Assembly: GCA_027922465.2 (NCBI GenBank)
Contig: BQMF02000015.1
Coordinates: 1,550,001-1,614,000 of the forward strand
DNA from: Turritopsis dohrnii
Taxonomy: Eukaryota > Cnidaria > Hydrozoa > Anthoathecata > Oceaniidae
Direction of reading: 5' to 3'
DNA: 64,000 nt
Part shown: positions 1 through 14,353 of the stretch, piece after piece
Numbering within the stretch: position 1 is the stretch's first letter
Layout: every line of letters starts with the position of its first letter
The notes under the pieces: generated by a model
What the model was told of the DNA's origin: nothing
Databases searched by the model: none
What the model saw: the letters and a program-made list of their open reading frames with translations, nothing else
Position numbers and translations under genes: made by a program

Positions 1-271
1 TTGTAATTAACGGTCCTACCCATGACAACAATTCTTCAAAAGTCTGAGTATTCACTCTGAAGGTCTTGAAGAAAAACTCATCATCAAATAACTTCAGATC
101 TTTTACAAGAATATAATATTCACTTTTTTCTACTCGGTGTTTAAATAACTCCCGAATCCACATCTTTTTACACTTTTTAAAAGTTTTCGAAGCAATACGG
201 CGACGTCTTCTTAATATAATCAGCAAGAGTATTTTCTTTTTTAACATCAACAGCTTGTTTATAGCAGCCAT
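1..271 (-). CDS. PIF/Harbinger-type transposase, N-terminal part, cut by the window edge
   Basis: Read from the ATG at 271 leftwards, the frame stays open for 90 codons to base 1. It begins with a very basic stretch (LRRRRRIASKTFKKCKKMWI). It then has the pattern typical of the N-terminus of HARBI1-like transposases: W-I-R-E-L-F-K, then Y-Y-I-L-V-K-D-L, then F-F-K-T-F-R-V, ending TFEELLSWVGPLIT. In that family this part precedes the DDE nuclease domain, which would lie outside the window. The lack of stops suggests a fairly young copy. The family call rests on motif memory only. A host HARBI1-like domesticated gene cannot be excluded. Confidence 0.6.
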   Translation of the reverse strand, partial: MAAINKLLMLKKKILLLIILRRRRRIASKTFKKCKKMWIRELFKHRVEKSEYYILVKDLKLFDDEFFFKTFRVNTQTFEELLSWVGPLIT

Positions 272-582
272 ATTTTTAAAAAGTCACTTTATATTTTCAG
301 CGCCAAAATTTTGCACTCTCGCAACAGGAATTTTGCAATCTCGCAGCGGGCGGGCGGGGAGCAAATTTACTCCCGAGCGGGAATCTACTCCCAATGGAAA
401 ACGACCTTCATGTATGTACATTTGTTTGTCTTGAAAATTATTTGCTGGTGGCGTTTCTTAATAAGACCCCATTTACATTCGATAAGACCTCTTTACACTA
501 ACTTTTTTTTTTATGGCAATTTTTAGTCGTGCTTTCGAAAGTATGCTGCTTGCTGCTACCGTTTTGCGCCTTCTGGCTCTTG
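272..582. other. Non-coding stretch upstream of the Harbinger frame
   Basis: No convincing gene. It contains a short G/C-rich patch around 345-385 with repeated cgggcgggcgggg- and actcccgagcggg-like motifs, unlike the AT-rich surroundings. This may be the terminal region of the Harbinger-type element whose frame ends at 271, but the partner end is outside the window. Confidence 0.35.
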
Positions 583-1040
583 TGTTATTTAAAAAGTTCG
601 TATGCTAAAATTATTTAAACATTTTTCATATTACTTTTGCGGTGTTTTAGTGAAGTAAACAACAAGGATTTTGAAGCACAGCTTGAAATCTGAAATTTTG
701 CCACATACATTTTATGTTTGTATATGTCTTAGCTCTAAATCGTTCATTCAATAAATTTCATTCGATGCACTGATTTTTGGTGGATCTTGCCATTTTAATT
801 GGATTTCTGTGTATGCAGGAAAGCCATAAATTTTTGTTTTTCTTCTTTAACTGTCCTCCACTAGTGATCATGATCAATAAAACCTTTTTATATTTTTTTC
901 TTGCTATTTTATGAAAACGTTGAAACGCAAATTTCTAATGGATTTTTCGCTTTAATTTTTTTTTTGAAAAAGTTTTTTTTTTCTTTTAGCTCTTACATAA
1001 TTTCTTTAACAAATCTTACTTTGATTATAAAATACGTATT

Positions 1041-1961
1041 TACGATGGCCCTGAAGGCTCATATGCACGCACAAACAAATGCGCTACGCGTAAAATTTTT
1101 TGGCCTACGCATAGAATATTTTGGCCTACGCATAGATTTTTTTGGCCTACGCATAGAATATTTTGGCCTACGCATAGATTTTTTTGGGCTACGCATAGCT
1201 TTTTTGTGTTACGCATAAGTTTTTTTCTCTACGCAGATATTGTTGTGCTACACAGTTATTTTTTACATTGTTACACAAATACTTTTTTCATGTTTGTGTT
1301 TTTTGTTTGTTAGCGCAAAAAAATCAACAACCTATATCTGGTCCTTAATTTATGCTATTTAGTGTGTAATGTTGCATGGGGCAAAAAGCAAAAAACGCGC
1401 AAGAATTGATGAGGAACGAACGACGTACAGCTTTAAATTACTTGCTCGTTCTTCAATCTACATCATCTCCAATAACACCAGAGTCGTTAGTAACTTTGTA
1501 TTTTGGCCAAGGTTATACAAACGCAGAAATCATCTTTTTTCTAGCTGTCCAACACAACCATGTAATCAGCTTGTCAACATTAAAAAGGCTTTTAACTAGT
1601 CTTGGTCTTAGGAGGAGATTTCAAAACGATGAAGAAAATAGAGAAGAGATAACTAACATAATCAAAAAAGAAGTTTTTGAAGTTCACTTGGTAAGCATGT
1701 GATCCACCATCATTATGCACCAGGATGAGAATGCACGAAATTGTCAACAATAATTGTCAACAATATACAGACCAGAATGGAAATGAGGTCGAAATAAATG
1801 CGGAGCACTTTATACAGAAAAGAAATGCGCATAACACAAAAATTTATGCGTAGCACAAAAATTTATGCGTAGCACAAAAACTTCTATGCCTAGTACAAAA
1901 ATTTATGCGTAACACAAAAAGTTTTATGCGTAGCACAAAAAGTATATGCGTAGCCATCGTA
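1041..1961. mobile_element. Nested transposon with opposed subterminal repeat arrays
   Basis: This insert interrupts the left arm of the fold-back element. It starts TACGATGGC and ends GCCATCGTA, with CGTAT on both sides as a likely target duplication. The intact right arm near 3400-3415 has the uninterrupted site. Inside the left end are about five copies of a 21-22 bp unit containing GGCCTACGCATAGA (1095-1200). Inside the right end are about six units containing TTATGCGTAGCACAAAAA (1835-1950), in opposite orientation. Such paired subterminal arrays are typical transposase-binding regions. The apparent frame FFGLRIEYFGLRID across the left array is only the repeat being translated. Confidence 0.6.
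1376..1702 (+). CDS. Helix-turn-helix fragment of a transposase or integrase-like protein
   Basis: A 108-codon frame inside the nested element. The centre reads SLVTLYFGQGYTNAEIIFFL followed by VISLSTLKRLLTSLGLRRR. This is a helix-turn-helix layout: an advance helix, a glycine turn, and a recognition helix with LKRLL ending LGLRRR. It resembles the N-terminal DNA-binding part of integrase-core transposases seen in many cnidarian genomes. No catalytic core follows: the frame stops at 1702 and the remaining 250 bases of the element are repeats. It is therefore likely a non-autonomous or truncated copy. The exact superfamily is not identified. Confidence 0.4.
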   Translation: MGQKAKNAQELMRNERRTALNYLLVLQSTSSPITPESLVTLYFGQGYTNAEIIFFLAVQHNHVISLSTLKRLLTSLGLRRRFQNDEENREEITNIIKKEVFEVHLVSM

Positions 1962-4830
1962 CGTATCCATGTTTCAGTTCACACATTTCTTTTGTTTGCA
2001 GCAAATACTTTCTGATATTACTTGTTAAGCCTTATTTTACACTTTTTGAAAGGTATATTAGCATCAGTGTAACTTAGGCCTAGGATACAACAAAAAGATT
2101 TTCATCTGTTTAAGTTTAAATCTATTTAATTTGCATATTCCAAAGTGGTTTTGAAATACCGCAATTATCGAGTTTGTCTTGAAGTTCAATTGATGTTATC
2201 ATATGAACCCTTGCATGTCAACTCTTGAATGAAGGGAGTTATTTTATGCCTGTTTCGATGCATCAAAAGTTACAAGTGTTATGACTGGAGCCTCAATGTT
2301 ACTCGTATTGTGATCATAATGCGAGACAGTTCTAAAAAGTAGTTTTCTTGGTGAAATAATCTTTGCTTTGTTTGATCACTTTTTTAATGATAAACAGCTG
2401 CTCGTTCCCAGACCATTCGCCAATTGTTCTAGAGTAGGATTGAGTTAGAGGTTGCTGAACAAGGAAATGCATGTGGTGGAAGTAGAATTTCCCAAGACAT
2501 ATTAAGTCAGCTGCTAATATCCCTTATCAAAGCAGAAATCAACAACAACAGTGTGATGAAATGACTGGAATTTTCTTCTGAAATTCCCCTTTTTTGCTTA
2601 CATATTCCAAGTATAGGAACCCACCTTTTACTTTTTTTCCTAATACATGTTCTTTTAATCAGTTTTAATGCTTTTGTTAACTTTTTTATTAATAAAACCT
2701 TAAATTTGGTCTGGTATAATCAAATAAACAATTATTCGAGCGCTAAAGTTTTGTTTCAGTAAATCAATGAGGCGATATGTTTTGCCTTCGATAATCTGCC
2801 TTAAATACAACATCTCTACTTCATAGAAAGTTTACCACAAATCCTCTCCAAACACAGAATAGGAGATTGATTTTTCATTGTCAGTGTGTTTCAAAAAAGT
2901 CACAACAAAAGATACTACCGCAGTTTTTAAAGTACATATCCAATTTATTCTTAAAAATTTTATATCAATGGAATCCTTTTCTTTTTGTCTTTCTCATGAT
3001 GTATTTTTTTGTAGGAAATGGAAAAAAATGAACAGAAAATCGAAAAAATCAGTTAGGAAAAACTCATTAATTTCAATTCAACATGAACACTCTATAGTTT
3101 AAAGAAGCGCTGCAGAAGTAATCGAGCTGATTACTATACGTCAGCAGAACTTCTTTATAACCATGTAGCTTGAGCTAAAAATGCCCCCCGCACTCAAGCA
3201 TTCCAATTTGTACACACAGCAAGCTATACATTGCAAGCTATACAACGGAAACAAATACAAACAAAACTTTGTTACTTTTTGTTATCTTTTAGTCCTATGT
3301 CACACTGATGCTAATATACCTTTCAAAAAGTGTAAATAAGGCTTAACAAGTAATATCAGAAAGTATTAGCTACAAACAAAAGAAATGTGTGAACTGAAAC
3401 CGTGGATACGTATTTTGTAATCAAAATAAGATTAAGATTTGTTAAAGAGCCAAAAGAAAAAAAAAACTTTTCAAAAAAAAAATTAAAGCAAAAAATCCAT
3501 TAGAAATCTGCGTTTCAAACTCTGATTCGAAATAGGAAATTGCCAAAGTTTACGTAAAAAAGAAGAAAAAAATATAGAAAGGTTTTATTGCCCATGATCA
3601 CACTAGGTTTGGAGGACAGAAAGAAGAAAAACACAAAGAACGACAATTTGTAGGCTTTCTTGCATACACAGAAATCCAATTAAAATCTTTTTAAGGCAAG
3701 ATCCGCCAAAAATCAGTGCATTGAATAAAATTTATTGAATGAAAGATTTAGAGCTAAAACATATACAAAAATAAAATGGTGTTGGCAAAATTTCAGATTT
3801 CAAGCTGTGCTTCAAAATCCTGGTCGTTCACTTCACTAAAACAACACAAAAGTAATATGAAAAATGTCCAAGCAATTTTAGCATACGAACTGCCTAAATA
3901 ACATAGTATAATATAATAATAAATTTGGAAAAAAACATCCTGCCTCCTACCTACAGTACCATGGTTTGACATGGGAAAAAAGCAAAGTTAGCTTATAATT
4001 TTATACCACCGTGTAACGTCAACACGAAAGTTGGAAGATGATGATGATGAAGAACAAAATCGGAAACTGACATTCGCCTATCTCGTGAAACTACTGTGCC
4101 TCCTCGCTCGCTTACGCTCGCTGCGGGGGCAATTAATTAGACAATCCATTTTAACAACTTTCGAAAAAACAAACTGTCTGAGATGCTTGATTTTTGCCTC
4201 GAAGTGATTACTCATGAAAATTTGTCTCATTAATTATTATATACTTAATTATTATTACATTTTTTTTATACTTAATTATAATCATAATTAATTATTTTCG
4301 TCTGATTTTGATACTTTCTTCGATACCTGTTTTTTAAGAATTATGTTCTGAGACTTATCCACAAGCTGATTAATTTAACTGCAATTAGTACCCACAAAAC
4401 GGAATTTATAAGAGTCTTATGATCTCGACGTATTAGCTGATATGGAAGATATAGTAGACATGATATCTGCTTATCGAGAGGTCAAAAACAGTAAAGTAGT
4501 TCATAAATCAGCGGCCGTAGGTTAATGACTTTTCTTTCCCATTTTCTTCTTGTCCTTTTTTTTTTTTCTTTCTTTGAAATCCACACAAAACAAACTAATC
4601 AGTCTATAGTCTCAGTTATCCAAGGTCCTGCTTACCATAACCGAGATGAAACCTGACTGAACAAGTCTAACCAAGCTAGTCGCTTACCCATAAACAACCT
4701 CATAAAACGATTAGCATTTTATTTATCGTAAACAGCCTCACATTCATGTGTTTGTTTATAATAATAGAATATAATCTAAACGTTAATGTTGATAAAAAAC
4801 AAAATGTGAACTCTAGTTTCCAACGAGCAA

Positions 4831-4903
4831 AATCGTCAAAAGTCACTGCGACGAAGAGCATTTCCATTTCCATAGGTTACTCCTTCGCAGTGGCTTTTCA
4901 ATC
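4831..4903. repeat. Short inverted repeat (hairpin), dispersed family
   Basis: aaaagtcactgcgacgaag at the left pairs with cttcgcagtggctttt at the right around a loop of roughly 35 bases. Related pieces containing the GCAAAATCGTC / CGAAGAGCATT motif occur at 25780-25820 and 26430-26515, in CFAP44 introns. It is a small dispersed element of unknown class. Confidence 0.45.
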
Positions 4904-5479
4904 AATTCGTAGACTGGATTAATATATCTATAAAACAAAAACATCTACCGAAACCATGGTTACGCATGCCTCAATCTAATTCACGGAATGGTGGAAAGTT
5001 TATTAACAAAATCTTATTTCCTTTTTTATAGTCATCCTTTCAAAAACCATCAGGCAAGTGAAAGTACATCCAAATATGGGCATCAAATGACGTAAGGTGA
5101 TTTTTCAACGTTTTGTTATGCAGAAACTCATCATAGAACATACTTTTAAAGCCTGTTTTACACTAGGTTTCGGTAATCTTGTCTGTCAAAGTATATACAC
5201 ACACTTTGAAGACTCACAAATAGAACTTTCCCGAAACTCTTTAACTATTCATCAGGAGAATGGGAACGAGGAGTGATCATGAGGAGTGATGAAAAACAAT
5301 CCGAATGCATAGAAACGAGGTGAAGCTTGTTAATTAAGCAGAAATAACAGAAATTCGGAAAATATCGGGAAATTTCTATTTGCTGGCGTATATCACGGCG
5401 AAACTATTAACAAAAGTATTTTAATAATGCAAAATAAAAAACGCATTCCGACTTTTGAACTAACAGTACACTTTTTCTG

Positions 5480-5625
5480 TAATTCGAACTTCCACTTCGA
5501 TTTATGGAACGTTCGAATTACGGATTATTTCGAATTCATTACAAAGAAATGATAGGTGAAAGGAAGATTGAAGTTTAAATTGAGGAGGTTCGAACAACGA
5601 AGATTTGACTGTATACTTCAAAGGA
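5480..5625. repeat. Dispersed GTTCGAATTA-type repeat
   Basis: Contains repeated GTTCGAATTACGGA-like and GAAATGATAGGTGAAAG-like blocks ending ttgactgtatac. A related block at 54730-54935 carries the same GTTCGAATTACGGAGG phrases. This is a dispersed repeat of unknown class near the 3' side of rab6. Confidence 0.4.
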
Positions 5626-5801
5626 GGAAGCGAAAAAATTCTTCTTCAACTACTAGCTAATTTCCAATGAAGATTTAATTAGGTATAAAAAACTAGACTA
5701 TATGAAACCGATCGAAGTATAAAATATAATCACCTAAGATATCTAGAACAGAATAAAAACGAAATGAAAAAAAATGAAAAAAATGAATAACAAAAACAAT
5801 G

Positions 5802-9635
<3,834 letters not shown>

Positions 9636-11222
9636 GATCAGCTGGAAACATAGCCGCTGCAATTTAATTTAATAAATGGAACCAACAACAAAATCTCTAT
9701 GCATAAAGAGAAATCAAGATTAGAGAGGTAGACATTAAATATATACAAGTTGCCCAAACCAAGAGGGATTACTTAAGATGGTTGTAATGAGATACGTAAT
9801 GATCTATATAATATATAGTGACATAACACTTAATGATGGACATTTTTATATATATACATCAGTGGGCGTTTTTTTTTTGTTTTTTTTTTTTTATATAATT
9901 AGTCGCTCAATACAAGGTTTAAAACCACTAATGTGTATTGAGGTACAAGGAGGAAAGGTGACGATGGACATTACATTTAAAGTGTTGAAGATTATAATGA
10001 GAAGGAAAAACAGACTGGGGTAAAGAATTCCAGAGAGTGGAGGAGCAAGGGATGAAACTTTGTTTGTTTTATGGGGCTGATGGCTTTTAGCAATATCAGG
10101 TAAACCTTGACTGTGAACCTACGAAGCAAATCATAACCAGAGGTTCAAAGCATTTCAAAACTAACAAAAAGCATGATAATGTCTTACTAAGAAAACATCA
10201 TAACAACAATATATTGTATATACTAGCCACTTTCCTGACTGCAGCTAGTTTCTAGGCAACCCACTCTGACTCATGTTTCAGTGAAAAAAAAAAACTGACT
10301 TGAGATTATTTATCGTACAACTAACCAATATATATTATATGCTTTATCGGTAAAGAATCTGTCAGTGATGATTTTTTGTCCTGATGACGAATATTTTTTA
10401 TCGACGGAATTTTTTACCAACAAATTTTTTTTACTGACAAATAAAATTTTACCGACAAATTTTTATTTGAACAGTATCTTGAATTTTGCAGCTTTAAGAT
10501 ACCTTAGGGGCTTCCGACTTGTCATATTTTTGCTTAATTTGTGTTAATCAGTATTGAAAAATAAATAGAATCTGAGTTTGAGTCAAGTAAGTAAGTCAGT
10601 CGAGCAAAATTGACTTGCAAACAAATGAGGATATACCAGTTCCAATTATAAATAGATTGATGTAAATAGATCAGTATTTTATCTACTTAAGCATGGGTTG
10701 ATTTAGGTCAATCTCAACATCGGTATACCGATTTTGGGGACATCGAATTGGGGTGCCCAAACACCAAATACTAGTTGTGCAAAAAATAACTACAGAAATA
10801 ATTTAAAATGCTTCTTTTGCTCATTTCTTAGTAATCTAATAAAAATATAACAGGCCATTTTCTCTGAAAACGTTAATATTCTTCCTTCAGTGTCGATTTG
10901 TTTTCGTTAAACCACCACGAAAAATACTAAGATAAAGCATGATCTTAACAAAAATATATGCCAGGGAACCTTTTTACTCTCCACCACTATCAGGTCTTGT
11001 CATGAGATGCCGAAAGAATTGTTATTTTAACTTACGCAAGTTTCCGTTCATGGAAATGCGGTTAATCTTTCACTGTGTTATTGTAAACAGAGCTGGAAAC
11101 TAAGATGCTTTTTTAATTTCATTGAATAACGCGAAAAGGAGTCTTCTAGTTCTTTCATCAGGTGAACAAATGAACTCATATAATGAAGGAAATTTCAAAA
11201 TTACCTTAGCAATGGTGGTCAT
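9636..11222 (-). other. Possible 5' exon of rab6 with an in-frame upstream ATG
   Basis: A clean acceptor (TTGCAG) sits just upstream of the rab6 start, so the exon really begins at 9656 and the rab6 5' region is spliced. The only plausible donor noticed upstream is CTAAG/GTAATT at 11205. It closes a segment with ATGACCACCATTGCTAAG (11222-11205). Joining the two keeps frame and adds 13 residues before the usual Met. Whether this is a translated extension, a UTR exon or chance cannot be told from sequence. The intron would span 9657-11204. Confidence 0.35.
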
Positions 11223-12826
11223 TCTCCAGCAACAGGGAATAAATAACCTTAGTTGTCCTTCGTTATCAATTGAGTGTGAAAACTAATTTAATACGTTGAA
11301 CGTTTTAGTTCATAGATATAAATAATTGATATTTTTAAAGAGTATCAGCCCCTGGTCCCCCACTAAGTTCTGCCGCCCCAGACTCCCAGGTACAATGTTC
11401 ACATGTTTGGCGTTCACCCAAGGCCTTCACCCTTATTATGTTGCCATTACTACCGACGCCCAAAATAATTTTAAGTTAAGTGGTGTCCATAAAGCCAACT
11501 GAAGAAAAACAGGAAAAATCAACATGAATATATATGTTTTATATAGAAAAGAAGAAAATTCATCAACCACAATCATGAATTAAAAAACATGCTGATTCTT
11601 TGTTGATTGAGGCAAATAATGCCCTTGGCCTATCAGGTGTTCTTCTTTTAGAGGCACAATGCTTTATGCTCATGGCTTATGCTCATAATTATGATCATAA
11701 TTATGTAATGGAACCTGTAACTAATTGTACCACTTCTCTCTTGCTTTATTAAAAAATTCGAGTCTTTAGTAAAAGCCACGTTTCTATTTTTATCATCAGA
11801 TAATAAAACATCATGTTAGTTGCGTAAAACAGCGTTTATATGCCTCAATTTTAACACGTAAGTTGACTTTTTTCGATTTGTGAGTTGGCGCAATTGCAAC
11901 TACACCACCATTTGCCGCGGCGTTCATTAAGTATTGAGTTCAGGTACCATGGCACGAAATAATCACGGAAATTGAGAGCTGATTGTTTTGTTTTTTCGTC
12001 GGAGAGATAATTTCATTATGCCATGCCATTAATTTGTAAATTTAAGCAATTGCCAACCTCCAAAACCACAAAATTTAAAACACTATGGGTAGTTTAGAGA
12101 TAACTCTGATTTCTTTATTGGTGATAGAATTCACCAGGAGTTAGAAGATCTGGCTACAGATACCCTTGTAAGAACAAAATAAAAAAAGAAGTTAAATAAA
12201 AATAATACTTTAGTACTTGATTAAAAATTGATGATGCTAAGTAAAAAATTTTTTTCCATAAAAAAACCTCGAAGTTTAAAATGCTTCATAATTTCATTTT
12301 ATAACCAAAGTGGAAATCCCAAACAAGAAGAAGGAACAATCTATCTAATCAACAAATGAATGGATGTTTTCCGATTTCTAATGACATTTCGTAATGGCCG
12401 TTTGGTAATTTTTTGAAAGGTCAAATGTATTTCCGATAAATATAGATGGGTATTTGCAACCCAACCTCGAACCCAGGGTCTCTTGCCTTTTCGATATGCG
12501 GATAGCCGCCATCCATCGAAAAGGAAAGTTCGAGATCTTTGCAACCTTGTCCTCAGGCCGTTTTTCCTTTTTCTATGATAAGAAAACCAGAAAGAGACAA
12601 TGGCTTAAATGAAAAGTGCATTCAAGTAAATCACTTTTTCATCCTAAGAAACAGTCATTGTCAGTAAGTAAGTAAATTGGAATTTTTTGATATATGGATG
12701 TGGAATGCTTTTATAGTAGTTCTGAGAGTCCATGAGTGGTGTTAATCTAATTTTGTTTCTTAGGGATTGTTCACCAATGACGTCAACCATTTTTTCACGA
12801 TTTTTGACCCGAATTTTGAACAACTA
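9660..12826. other. Upstream of rab6; no further gene seen
   Basis: Apart from the possible rab6 5' exon near 11205-11222 no coding region is supported. Low-complexity T-rich runs occur at 9870-9893. A cluster of ACCGACAAATTTTT-like short repeats lies at 10335-10465. A tRNA-like B-box phrase (GGGTTCGAGG on the minus strand, about 12463-12475) suggests a decayed SINE around 12380-12550. Promoter elements could not be assigned. Confidence 0.45.
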
Positions 12827-13383
12827 CCTTATTCCAGGAAATTAACGAAGCATCAAATTAACGCGAATTTGAAAATTTCGTGTTAATAAAATACCCGCAA
12901 ATTAAATGTTTCGTTAATTTCCAGACTCTTATAAAAGTTTATCGTAAATTTAAAACTCGTTATTTTTCAGTAAATAATCATAAATTTTTAAAACATTACA
13001 AGTCCGATGCTATTTTTTATCGTTTTTCTTCTTCTACCTCTTCTTCTCTTTCTCGCTTAAAATGCACACAGCTTCTTCCTGCAGGATGGAGAGTAGCAGG
13101 TATAACAGGCGCTATAAAGGCTGCAAGAATGTTAGGTGCTGTTCCTATGAACCCTTTTAAAGATGTGTAGTTTTCTAGTTATACATATAGAAAAGATCTG
13201 TTTCAAAAATTTTTTAGTTCTTTTGTCCATCCGCGTTAATAAAATGCTCTGATGAAGGTCACTGAAGCCAATCGCGTTAATTTGATTCCTTTCTCAAGTT
13301 CTCTTTGGCCAACCGCGTTAATTTGATTCGTGTTAATTTAATGCATTGTTAATTTCTGTCTTCGTTAATTTCCTAGAATAAGG
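12827..13383. mobile_element. TA-flanked inverted-repeat element, CCTTATTCCAGG family, copy 1
   Basis: Starts CCTTATTCCAGGAAATTAAC and ends with the matching inverted GTTAATTTCCTAGAATAAGG, with TA on both sides. Repeats of the motif CGTTAATTT occur inside both ends. An internal plus-strand frame (12880-13170) ends GWRVAGITGAIKAARMLGAV followed by NPFKDV and a stop. This hints at a short pogo-type transposase tail but is too little for a firm call. A deleted copy lies at 37994-38215. Confidence 0.7.
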
Positions 13384-13451
13384 TATCTGGTTTTCTAGTA
13401 CTTCTTTTATTCAGTTATCATTTATATTTGTATGTAGATTTATTATATTAA

Positions 13452-14353
13452 CTAGCCGCCAAGGCGGCGTCGCTCGCCGCCCATGTCCACCTGCTCTGTA
13501 TCACTGTATCAATAAATGCCAAATTTCCTTATAAACGGCTCGTACAACTTGTGTTCAGCCAAAGCAGATTCAAAATCACAACCTCTGGTATGCAGTGTTA
13601 TATCAGTTTTGCATCAATTTTTCAGGTTTTTCATGATGTGTTACTTATTTATTTTTTAAAACCAATCGTCTATCAGTATAACAATACACTCAAAACGTAT
13701 TGAGAAAAAACTTCGACTTATTATCAGCTTTCGTTTTAAAAAATTTACGCGCTCTAACAACATGGGTGCTATTAAACGTAGGGGGAAATGGTTTCTCTTC
13801 TTAAAAAGATCCCACGGGAGGAGAGAAAAAAGGCACGTGCTAAATGAATAAAGTGAATAAAAATATGTTCGATCAGAAGCGCATAACAAAGAAATTAAAT
13901 TAATAAAACAAAAGCAAAAAAATATTTTTTTTCATGATACTCTTTTTTGGTGCAAGGAAAGCTTTGGTTTTTAAACATTTTGATTGCTCGAAAAAAAGGT
14001 TCACCGATCTCAGGCAATCAGCCAAGCGTTAGGATACAACACTGGCAAACCGAACACGCTTATGCCACCACTGTTTGTTGTCCAGAATGTTTAATCAGTA
14101 GGTTTCTTTGTATCTAGTTGATGTACTGTTTTCAAAGCCAAGTCAACAGTAGTCCTTGGAATATAAAATTAATAATAATTTTAATAAAAAAAACATTATT
14201 CCTATTGGTTCACCAGTCAAAAAAACTCACGTTCGATTGGGGTTGCAATTAGTTTTGCACTGACGTTGCACACAAAAAGAAATAATTTCGCTCACAACTT
14301 AATCTACCATTTTGCGTAACAGACAAACAGAGAATCGGCTATTAATATATAGA
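13452..14353 (-). mobile_element. Helitron-like non-autonomous element, copy 1
   Basis: Read on the minus strand it starts TCTATATATTAATAGCC and ends with a GCCGCC-TT-GGCGGC hairpin followed by CTAG, inserted between A and T. TC at the 5' end, a subterminal 3' hairpin, CTRR and an A/T target site are the Helitron signature. An overlapping second hairpin (GGCGGCG-AGCGA-CGCCGCC) is present. No Rep/helicase frame. A close copy is at 35579-36402 with the same two ends. Confidence 0.7.

Larger units (their letters stand above)
583..3902. mobile_element. Fold-back element with long inverted arms
   Basis: The segment 583-1040 plus 1962-2080 reappears as reverse complement at 3290-3902. Left-arm landmarks are aagttcgtatgctaaaat near 594, ttgaagcacagcttgaaat near 670 and cttacataatttctttaac near 990. 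Their partners sit near 3886, 3800 and 3440 in the opposite order. The arms are similar but not identical, so the copy is old. The left arm is split by a nested element at 1041-1961. The centre (2080-3290) has no long frame. A partial relative lies near 45290-45910 inside a CFAP44 intron, so this is a repeat family. The outermost match is TGTTATTTA; no target duplication was settled. Confidence 0.65.
3903..5801. other. Intergenic, repeat remnants, no gene seen
   Basis: No frame looks like a gene on either strand. A G/C-rich hairpin-like patch (cctcgctcgcttacgctcgc, about 4099-4125), an AT-rich block (4225-4300) and short dispersed repeats are visible. The last 250 bases lie just downstream of the rab6 stop and should hold its 3' UTR; an ATTAAA on the minus strand near 5676 is a possible poly(A) signal. 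Confidence 0.5.

Noticed and set aside
901..1218. A 105-codon frame with FGLRIEYFGLRID repeats
   Set aside because: It is the translation of the subterminal DNA repeats of the nested element; the unit length only happens to keep frame.
4099..4128. G/C-rich cctcgctcgcttacgctcgc as another Helitron end
   Set aside because: Hairpin-like, but no CTRR next to it and no matching TC end found nearby.
12463..12550. Possible tRNA gene (B-box-like GGGTTCGAGG)
   Set aside because: No matching acceptor stem or A box at the right distance; more likely a SINE remnant.
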